The translations under genes were made by a program, and so were the position numbers. Below the pieces are notes generated by a model, which was not told where the DNA came from, searched no databases, and saw only the letters and a program-made list of their open reading frames with translations. From Bacillota bacterium (lineage in GTDB: Bacteria; Bacillota; Clostridia; Lachnospirales; Lachnospiraceae): a DNA stretch of 10,367 nt. The stretch's first letter is position 1; each line of letters starts with the position of its first letter. The stretch covers positions 1-10,367 of the forward strand of contig JAEZJV010000078.1 of assembly GCA_023415635.1 (NCBI GenBank). Direction: 5' to 3'. Positions 6,895 to 10,367 of the stretch are shown in pieces.

Positions 6895-7242
6895 TTACTC
6901 ACTTTTATGCTTGTTCAAGCTGTCCCAAAATGTTTCAAAGGATTGTTCTACTACCTTGTATAAATCTTCCGAACTCGAATCTTTAGAACTAAACATAAAC
7001 TTAAAATGGGTAAGTAGCAGTGTTGATTCAACCATTTTATCGGGGACATAAAATCCCATAGCTTCAAGTTCCTTTGAAAGCTCTGCAGACATTTCTTCTA
7101 CAGCTTGCTTCTTTCCCTCTGCAGTATTGTCAAGAGAAAGAGCCAATCCAGTCAATCCAAAAACAATCATAAATGAATCTTTAACTTCCTCTTTCTTTTT
7201 TTCTCCATTAACAACCTTATTAGCCTCATTAACCATATCCAT
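6895..7242 (-). CDS. Hypothetical phage protein, 115 aa
   Basis: I do not recognise this protein. It opens MDMVNEANKVVNGEKKKEE with a highly charged helix, then a hydrophobic stretch DSFMIVFGLTGLALSLDN that could be a buried helix or a weak membrane segment. Amphipathic helices follow (VEEMSAELSKELEAMGF and EDLYKVVEQSFETFWDSL). No catalytic motif is seen. The ATG at 7242 follows AAAGGTG at 5-bp spacing and lies 2 bp after the upstream stop. A GTG 6 bp upstream overlaps that stop, but its spacing to the ribosome binding site is too short. It is part of a run of four unrecognised genes between the antirepressor and the nucleotidyltransferase. Confidence 0.7.
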   Translation of the reverse strand: MDMVNEANKVVNGEKKKEEVKDSFMIVFGLTGLALSLDNTAEGKKQAVEEMSAELSKELEAMGFYVPDKMVESTLLLTHFKFMFSSKDSSSEDLYKVVEQSFETFWDSLNKHKSE

Positions 7243-7244
7243 AC

Positions 7245-7445
7245 TCACACCTTTACCCTTCTTGTTAATAAATTTTTTTCACTAATTTTATGCTTACCTT
7301 TGTAAATCTCTACTCTTGGCTGAATCCGTCTGTACTTCTTTAAAAACTTCATCTTGGCTCTACCACTTAGCCAGATTAATCCGCCACCAACAACCAGGGT
7401 CCATACCATTATGCCGAAGTACCACATTGCGATGTTTATCCTCAC
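7245..7445 (-). CDS. Small single-pass membrane protein, 66 aa
   Basis: The product is 66 aa from a GTG start. Residues about 5-26 (INIAMWYFGIMVWTLVVGGG plus LIWL) form one strong transmembrane helix. The rest is very basic (RAKMKFLKKYRR, then RRVKV at the end), so the C-terminus is predicted to be cytoplasmic. The longest frame starts at a TTG at 7460 that lies inside the ribosome binding site. The GTG at 7445 sits 6 bp after GGAGGTG and is clearly the better start. Small early membrane proteins of temperate phages can act in superinfection exclusion or host modulation, but nothing in the sequence proves that here. Its stop is 2 bp before the next gene. Confidence 0.72.
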   Translation of the reverse strand: MRINIAMWYFGIMVWTLVVGGGLIWLSGRAKMKFLKKYRRIQPRVEIYKGKHKISEKNLLTRRVKV

Positions 7446-7466
7446 CCGGAACACCTCCAATCTCTC

Positions 7467-7646
7467 TTAATATTTCTCACACCACTCGCCATCCTTTCTC
7501 TCAAATATTCTTAACACTTGCTTTTTGATATGTATTAAGTGGATTTCTGTGCTTGTCCACTTTATACGCTTGTATTCAGTTGGCTTAATGCCGAGTTCTC
7601 TTAGAAACTCTATTTGCTTAACTGTTAGGTTTTGCTGATGCTTCAT
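7467..7646 (-). CDS. Small hypothetical protein, 59 aa
   Basis: This 59-aa frame runs from an ATG at 7646 to a TAA at 7467. It reads MKHQQNLTVKQIEFLRELG at the start, ITK-like basic text in the middle (YKRIKWTSTEIHLIHIKKQ) and ERKDGEWCEKY at the end. The ATG overlaps the antirepressor stop codon as ATGA, with GGTGA close upstream. The frame fills the otherwise empty gap before the small membrane protein, 21 bp from that gene's GTG. The composition is basic and helical, and could suit a small nucleic-acid-binding protein. No family is recognised. The tight coupling on both sides is the main reason to accept it as real. Confidence 0.68.
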   Translation of the reverse strand: MKHQQNLTVKQIEFLRELGIKPTEYKRIKWTSTEIHLIHIKKQVLRIFERKDGEWCEKY

Positions 7647-8380
7647 GCTGTCACCAACTTTCTTATGTAAGCCAGCCCCTTCTGATAGACTAATGTCTTT
7701 ATGTTGATACAGGTGATTCCGTCCGGCTTAACAAACTTCTGTTCTATGGTCCTGAAATAACCAGCATCTATGTACTTTTGGTAAGGGATATTGTTTGCCA
7801 TTAAAATGCCCTTATCCCTCAGTATTTCAAATAGCCTATTGCGACCTATACCAACATTAAGCACTTTAGCAGCTTGTCCAATCTCGATAGCGTCCTTAGA
7901 ATTTGCAACCTGGTCAAAAAATTCTACCTTTGGCTTGTCCTGTTCAATCTTTGCTTCAAGTAGTTTCTTTTGTTCTCGCTCTTCCTTGAGTGCCATAAAT
8001 GCCTTTATTGCTAAATCCGGGTCGTTAATCAAATCATCAACTACATACATGCCATGTTTTCTAATTGATGGGAGTATTTCGTCAGCGACTTTAGCCTGGA
8101 ACTTCTCAGCAGTTTCGTTTTTAGCTTTCATGGCTAAACGGTAGAATATGTTTTCGGGTATAAAGAGCTCTTTCCCAACTTCCTGGGAGCCGTCGCCACT
8201 TGTGTCGATGAAATTTAAATCTGTTAAATACCCTCTTACCCTGCTCCATTTAACTACTGTATTTCCGCTTCCTGCTACCTCGGTAAATCCTAGCCCTCTT
8301 GCAACATCTTCAAGGCTTAAGTATGCTGTTCCGTTCTTTATGTAGCCTCGTACATTTTGAATTGTCATTAGTTCGTTCAA
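7643..8380 (-). CDS. Phage antirepressor with Bro-N-like and KilAC domains
   Basis: The product is 245 aa. Residues about 5-110 resemble a Bro-N-like domain (TIQNVRGYIKNGTAYLSLED, VVKWSRVRGYL, then LFIPENIFYRLAMKA and ADEILPSIRKHGMYV). Residues about 145-245 are a KilAC/ANT domain (KVEFFDQVANSKDAIEIGQA, then KVLNVGIGRNRLFEILRDKG, and YIDAGYFRTIEQKF). Such proteins antagonise phage repressors or act as early DNA-binding regulators. The start appears to be a TTG at 8380 (reading MNELMTIQNV), exactly 7 bp after AAGGAGGG. The nearest ATG is 12 bp further and too far from the site. An upstream in-frame extension has no ribosome binding site. It follows the excisionase-like gene by 70 bp. Confidence 0.88.
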   Translation of the reverse strand: MNELMTIQNVRGYIKNGTAYLSLEDVARGLGFTEVAGSGNTVVKWSRVRGYLTDLNFIDTSGDGSQEVGKELFIPENIFYRLAMKAKNETAEKFQAKVADEILPSIRKHGMYVVDDLINDPDLAIKAFMALKEEREQKKLLEAKIEQDKPKVEFFDQVANSKDAIEIGQAAKVLNVGIGRNRLFEILRDKGILMANNIPYQKYIDAGYFRTIEQKFVKPDGITCINIKTLVYQKGLAYIRKLVTA

Positions 8381-8450
8381 TTTATTTCCCTCCTTTGGTA
8401 TATTTGTATAAACCATTGAGTAAACTACATATTGGGTAAATCTCTTATTT

Positions 8451-8678
8451 TTACTCCTTAATTTTTTTAATGCCATAAGCATTCTTGTCTGCCTGCACCG
8501 GATTTATAGATTTCTTCTCCAAGTCATCTACCCAACTGTCTAAGCTATCCTTCTTGAAATAATGCCTGTCCCCCATCTTAACGCATGGAATTTTATTATT
8601 TCTTGCTAAATTTGTTATCATCCAATAACTTATTCCTATGTAATCAGCTGCTGTCTTAGCATCTATAAGTTTAGCCAT
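8451..8678 (-). CDS. Excisionase-like helix-turn-helix protein
   Basis: The product is 75 aa. Residues 3-52 form a MerR-like/HTH_17 domain: LIDAKTAADYIGISYWMITN, the wing KIPCVKMGDRHYFKKDSLDSW, then a helix DDLEKKS. This is the fold of phage and transposon excisionases and of small DNA-binding regulators. In a prophage it could direct excision together with an integrase, but no integrase gene is visible. A role as an early regulator is equally possible. The ATG at 8678 follows AAGGAGGGG. An upstream start at 8702 lacks a site. TTGCG elements resembling the switch operators lie just upstream, one overlapping the ribosome binding site. Confidence 0.78.
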   Translation of the reverse strand: MAKLIDAKTAADYIGISYWMITNLARNNKIPCVKMGDRHYFKKDSLDSWVDDLEKKSINPVQADKNAYGIKKIKE

Positions 8679-8701
8679 ATACCCCTCCTTGCGTATTAAC
8701 A

Positions 8702-8718
8702 TATCTCATTTTGCGTAG
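8702..8718. promoter_or_regulatory. Operator-like site between cro and the excisionase-like gene
   Basis: TATCTCATTTTGCGTAG matches O1 at 13 of 17 positions, including TTTGCGTA. A second TTGCGTA half-site lies 22 bp away at 8689 and overlaps the ribosome binding site of the excisionase-like gene. I see no promoter in this gap, so any regulation would be by roadblock or looping. Confidence 0.5.
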
Positions 8719-8734
8719 TTATCGGCATAAAAAA

Positions 8735-8944
8735 TTAAAGTGTTCTTATATCGATATCCAAAAACTTGCATAAAGTCTTAATAGTATCAAAGTCCATTCT
8801 TTTAATTCCATTCTCATAATCAGATATTGTTGATACTTGAACTTTTAAGATTTGGGCTAAATCTTTTTGAAGAAGCTTTTTGTTTTCTCGCGTTTTTTTG
8901 ATAGTTTGTCCCCTTTTAGCCCATGCCTCCTTATTTTTTTTCAT
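8735..8944 (-). CDS. Cro-like HTH regulator
   Basis: The product is 69 aa, the first gene of the leftward early operon. Almost the entire protein is an HTH_3 (Cro/CI family) domain: IKKTRENKKLLQKDLAQIL, the recognition segment VQVSTISDYENGIKR, then DTIKTLCKFLDIDI. The N-terminus is unusually basic (MKKNKEAWAKRGQ). There is no C-terminal oligomerisation or protease domain, as expected for a Cro. The ATG has an excellent TGGAGGTGA site. By position, opposite the CI-like gene, it should repress CI and promote lytic growth. Which operators it binds cannot be read directly. Confidence 0.88.
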   Translation of the reverse strand: MKKNKEAWAKRGQTIKKTRENKKLLQKDLAQILKVQVSTISDYENGIKRMDFDTIKTLCKFLDIDIRTL

Positions 8945-8974
8945 AAAATCACCTCCATTCAGTGAAATAGTGTA

Positions 8975-9003
8975 TTGACATTTCGCAATTTGCGTAATAT
9001 ACT
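8975..9003 (+). promoter_or_regulatory. Promoter for the CI-ImmA operon (rightward)
   Basis: The sequence has TTGACA (8975-8980), an exact 17-bp spacer, then TATACT (8998-9003). Transcription should start near 9010, giving a leader of about 145 nt before the CI ATG at 9155. The promoter lies only 31 bp from the cro start codon, so it is on the far side of the switch from the gene it drives. The spacer is itself an operator-like palindrome. Confidence 0.8.
8981..8997. promoter_or_regulatory. Operator O1, 17-bp palindrome in the CI promoter spacer
   Basis: TTTCGCAATTTGCGTAA is an inverted repeat with CGCAA-N-TTGCG arms and TT/AA ends, broken only at the centre and one outer position. It fills the whole space between -35 and -10. 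Binding of CI or Cro here should block RNA polymerase. It is the best candidate for the primary site. Confidence 0.75.
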
Positions 9004-9040
9004 ATAAAATAATAACAAGTAAGCAAGCAACTAGGTATGA

Positions 9041-9055
9041 CATAATTGCAAAATG
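9041..9055. promoter_or_regulatory. Possible weak operator between O1 and O2
   Basis: The minus strand reads CATTTTGCAATTATG, sharing CATTTTGC with O2 and with the site near 8707. Its centre is close to midway between O1 and O2 (about 59 and 55 bp). Symmetry is poor, so this is only a candidate. Confidence 0.35.
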
Positions 9056-9088
9056 TTAATGGTATTCTTTGTATCTTTGGTTGATTTT

Positions 9089-9117
9089 AGTGTACTATGC
9101 ATTTTGCGTAATGTCAA
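9089..9117 (-). promoter_or_regulatory. Promoter for the leftward early (cro) operon
   Basis: On the minus strand, TTGACA (9117-9112) is followed by an exact 17-bp spacer and TACACT (9094-9089). Transcription should start near 9082, giving a leader of about 138 nt before the cro ATG. It points toward the CI promoter, so the two promoters are face to face. Weaker alternative -10 boxes (TATAGT near 9005) exist nearer cro but lack a good -35. Confidence 0.72.
9095..9111. promoter_or_regulatory. Operator O2 in the cro promoter spacer
   Basis: CTATGCATTTTGCGTAA matches O1 at 13 of 17 positions, with an identical right half (TTTGCGTAA) and a degenerate left half. It exactly occupies the spacer between the leftward -35 and -10. 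This repeats the O1 geometry, which supports both elements being real. Confidence 0.68.
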
Positions 9118-9154
9118 TACCTATTTTGCAAATTTATTTTGGAGGGTATTAATA

Positions 9155-9487
9155 ATGACATTGGGTAGTAAGTTGAAACAGCTTAGGAAAGACAGGGGAC
9201 TATACCAAAAAGATGTGGCAGAACGGTTAGGTATAGCATTGACTACTTTATCTGGGTACGAATGCGACGCTAGAAAGCCCGACCAGAATACGTTGAAAGC
9301 ATTGTGTGAGTTATACGGAGTTACTTCAGATTATTTATTGGATGTAGAATCTAGTGTTGATACTTTAGAAGAGGCATTTCCCGAAGGGGTAAGAATGCTT
9401 AGGCGCGCAAATAATGAAATGTCAGAAGAACAGAAGCAAAAATTAGTAAAGTATATGCAGTTCATTCTTGAACAGGAAAACAAATAA
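9155..9487 (+). CDS. CI-like prophage repressor without protease domain
   Basis: The product is 110 aa. Residues 5-60 form an HTH_3 domain (GSKLKQLRKDRGLYQKDVAE, the recognition segment ALTTLSGYECDARKP, and LKALCELYGVTSDYLL). Residues 75-110 are a short helical tail (GVRMLRRANNEMSEEQKQKL) suited to dimerisation. There is no LexA-type Ser/Lys self-cleavage domain, so inactivation should depend on another protein, most likely the neighbouring ImmA. The ATG at 9155 has TTTGGAGGG upstream. The frame stays open for 34 codons upstream to an ATG at 9053, but that start has no site and lies inside the operator region. The gene is the first of a two-gene plus-strand operon. Confidence 0.9.
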   Translation: MTLGSKLKQLRKDRGLYQKDVAERLGIALTTLSGYECDARKPDQNTLKALCELYGVTSDYLLDVESSVDTLEEAFPEGVRMLRRANNEMSEEQKQKLVKYMQFILEQENK

Positions 9488-9510
9488 TATTACAACTTGA
9501 GAGGTGTAAT

Positions 9511-10137
9511 TTGACAGACGCTGAGATAATGGTAGTAGTTGATAAACAACGAGACAAGTTACTACTAAAAAAAGATGAACCTTTATCCCAAAGACATATT
9601 ATTTATTATCTGCAAATCAATAATATAAACATTTATAAGTTTAGTTTGCTTTTAAAGATGGATACCTACAAAAATATAGTTAGTGTATTTGGTAAAGATG
9701 GAGCTGCTACAATTGATTCTCTTGGAAATAAGCGGATTATTATTAACGATTTGAGGGAGAACGATGTTGAGCATTATTCAGAAAAGAGATGGTTGTTTAC
9801 TCTTTTTCATGAATGTGGGCATTTTGCTTTAGAACATTTAAACCATAAAGATTGTTTACGCCTCAGCAGAGGGTTATATGACACTTTTGAGAGAGAAGCC
9901 GATGTTTTTGCTACAAACTTTTTAATGCCCATGCAAGGCATAGAAAAGAAAGTATCACCCATAATAAAGTTGCTTGGTCATATTGACTGCTGCCAGCTTG
10001 GTGAGCTTGCAACTTATTTCAATGTGTCTTGGTCTGCGATAATAAAAAGGCTACATGACTTAGAAATTCAAGATAGTGACACGAGCAAGTTTTTAATAAA
10101 TACATATCACGGGCGCAAATATGGATTTGAATATTAA
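9511..10137 (+). CDS. immA: ImmA/IrrE-family metalloprotease
   Basis: The product is 208 aa. The zinc protease motif is HECGH at residues 100-104 (LFHECGHFALEHL), with the third ligand expected in EREADVFATNFLMP (Glu127 or Glu129). This layout is typical of COG2856. A C-terminal winged-helix-like part follows (LGELATYFNVSWSAIIKRL). In ICEBs1 the homologue ImmA cleaves the repressor ImmR after DNA damage or quorum signals. By analogy, this protein should inactivate the CI upstream. The start is a TTG at 9511, 4-6 bp after GAGAGGTG; the next ATG (9529) is too far from the site. It is 23 bp downstream of CI and ends in a terminator that overlaps its stop codon. Confidence 0.92.
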   Translation: MTDAEIMVVVDKQRDKLLLKKDEPLSQRHIIYYLQINNINIYKFSLLLKMDTYKNIVSVFGKDGAATIDSLGNKRIIINDLRENDVEHYSEKRWLFTLFHECGHFALEHLNHKDCLRLSRGLYDTFEREADVFATNFLMPMQGIEKKVSPIIKLLGHIDCCQLGELATYFNVSWSAIIKRLHDLEIQDSDTSKFLINTYHGRKYGFEY

Positions 10138-10162
10138 GAGGTGAAAACCTCTTTTTATTTTG
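10136..10162 (+). terminator. Rho-independent terminator of the CI-ImmA operon
   Basis: A perfect 7-bp stem (AAGAGGT at 10136-10142 with ACCTCTT at 10147-10153) has a stable GAAA tetraloop and is followed by TTTTATTTT. The stem starts within the immA stop codon. Confidence 0.9.
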
Positions 10163-10178
10163 TCTATTTTGCTAGCAT

Positions 10179-10202
10179 ATGTGCCCTAAAATGTGCCCTA
10201 AG
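10179..10202. repeat. 12-bp tandem repeat, probable integrase arm-type sites
   Basis: ATGTGCCCTAAA is followed directly by ATGTGCCCTAAG, two 11/12-identical direct copies. Short tandem repeats of this kind are common beside attachment sites of Gram-positive phages, where the N-terminal domain of the tyrosine integrase binds them. The location, 55 bp from the 3' end of a tRNA gene, fits that role. No integrase gene is in view. Confidence 0.55.
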
Positions 10203-10210
10203 CATTTTAT

Positions 10211-10254
10211 ATTAAAAAGCCACCTAGCTGTATCACTACAACTAAGCGACTTTT
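10211..10254 (-). terminator. Rho-independent terminator of the tRNA-Arg transcript
   Basis: On the minus strand the RNA can form a 17-bp stem (arms 10254-10238 and 10231-10215) with a 6-nt loop. All pairs are Watson-Crick or G-U wobbles. A run of U residues follows. It faces the ImmA terminator, so the att region is insulated on both sides. On the plus strand the same wobbles become mismatches, so it should work only for leftward transcripts. Confidence 0.82.
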
Positions 10255-10256
10255 AT

Positions 10257-10333
10257 TGGTACGCCCGACACGATTCGAACGTGCGACCTGCGGTTTAGGA
10301 AACCGACGCTCTATCCTGCTGAGCTACGGGCGC
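10257..10333 (-). tRNA. tRNA-Arg (anticodon CCU)
   Basis: The minus strand folds into a 77-nt cloverleaf: acceptor GCGCCCG with CGGGCGU, D arm GCUC...GAGC, anticodon loop UUCCUAA, T arm GCACG-UUCGAAU-CGUGU, and encoded CCA. Anticodon CCU reads AGG (Arg). The acceptor begins with a G-U pair, and pair 27-43 is a U-C mismatch. This is most likely the host gene used as the phage attachment site, with its 3' end facing the prophage. Confidence 0.93.
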
Positions 10334-10348
10334 ATTTATGACTTCATT

Positions 10349-10354
10349 ATTATA
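10349..10354 (-). promoter_or_regulatory. -10 box of the tRNA-Arg promoter
   Basis: TATAAT on the minus strand lies 15 bp upstream of the mature tRNA 5' end. The matching -35 would fall just beyond the right edge, so the promoter is only partly visible. Confidence 0.6.
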
Positions 10355-10367
10355 CTAGAATTGATAT

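Noticed and set aside
4706..8345. Plus-strand frames at 4706-4906, 5158-5403, 6129-6323, 6709-6963, 7316-7528, 7791-8144 and 8148-8345
   Set aside because: All are antisense shadows of tightly packed minus-strand genes. Their hydrophobic look comes from reading Lys/Glu-rich coding sequence in reverse.
8381..8482. N-terminal extension of the antirepressor from 8482
   Set aside because: It overlaps the upstream gene, has no ribosome binding site at its ATGs, and the Bro-N domain begins only after the TTG at 8380.
8990..9030. Alternative leftward promoter with TATAGT or TATATT
   Set aside because: The -35 candidates (TTGCTT) are poor and the spacing is 18-19 bp. The TTGACA-17-TACACT promoter is better, although this one is not excluded.
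9000..9040. A 13-codon minus-strand leader peptide (ATG at about 9040) ahead of cro
   Set aside because: It has no ribosome binding site, and its hydrophobic content is expected from AT-rich sequence.
9053..9154. In-frame extension of the CI-like protein by 34 residues from an ATG at 9053
   Set aside because: It has no ribosome binding site, is not HTH-like, and crosses operator and promoter elements. GGAGGG before the ATG at 9155 decides the start.
1..10367. CRISPR array, insertion sequence or riboswitch
   Set aside because: No regularly spaced repeats, transposase, terminal inverted repeats or recognisable aptamer were seen.

Overview
This window is the early and lysogeny-control end of a temperate phage integrated in a low-GC Gram-positive (Firmicutes) genome. 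The AT-rich composition, strong GGAGG-type ribosome binding sites and gene families (DUF1351, RecT, a DnaD-like initiator, an ImmA/IrrE protease, a KilAC antirepressor) all point to a Clostridia- or Negativicutes-like host. The genus cannot be named from the sequence. No capsid, tail, packaging or lysis gene is present, and no integrase is visible.

Layout, right to left. At the right edge (10257-10333, minus strand) is a host tRNA-Arg(CCU) gene with encoded CCA. Its own terminator lies at 10211-10254. Next to it is a 12-bp tandem repeat (10179-10202) that looks like tyrosine-integrase arm sites. This is probably the prophage/host boundary at the tRNA 3' end. A short plus-strand lysogeny operon follows: a 110-aa CI-like repressor (9155-9487), an ImmA/IrrE metalloprotease (9511-10137) and a terminator. 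The 210-bp switch region (8945-9154) holds two near-consensus promoters that face each other. Each has an operator-like sequence filling its 17-bp spacer.

Everything left of the switch is one long minus-strand early operon with overlapping or nearly abutting genes. In transcription order it encodes: Cro-like regulator; excisionase-like HTH protein; Bro-N/KilAC antirepressor; four unrecognised small proteins (59 aa, a 66-aa membrane protein, 115 aa and 124 aa); a predicted nucleotidyltransferase; DUF1351; RecT; a metallo-beta-lactamase-fold protein; a NinB-like protein; an HNH/Ref-like nuclease; a DnaD-like replication initiator; SSB; a hypothetical protein; a DUF1064 PD-(D/E)XK nuclease; an HTH protein; and the first codons of what looks like a B12-binding/radical-SAM protein that runs off the left edge.

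How it works together (inference). CI and Cro compete at the operators. ImmA probably inactivates CI after DNA damage or another cue, and the antirepressor is a second route out of lysogeny. Once the leftward operon is on, RecT, SSB, NinB and the nucleases handle single-strand annealing recombination, and the DnaD-like protein starts replication. Start codons were chosen from Shine-Dalgarno spacing. For many genes the first in-frame start gives a longer protein that lacks a ribosome binding site.
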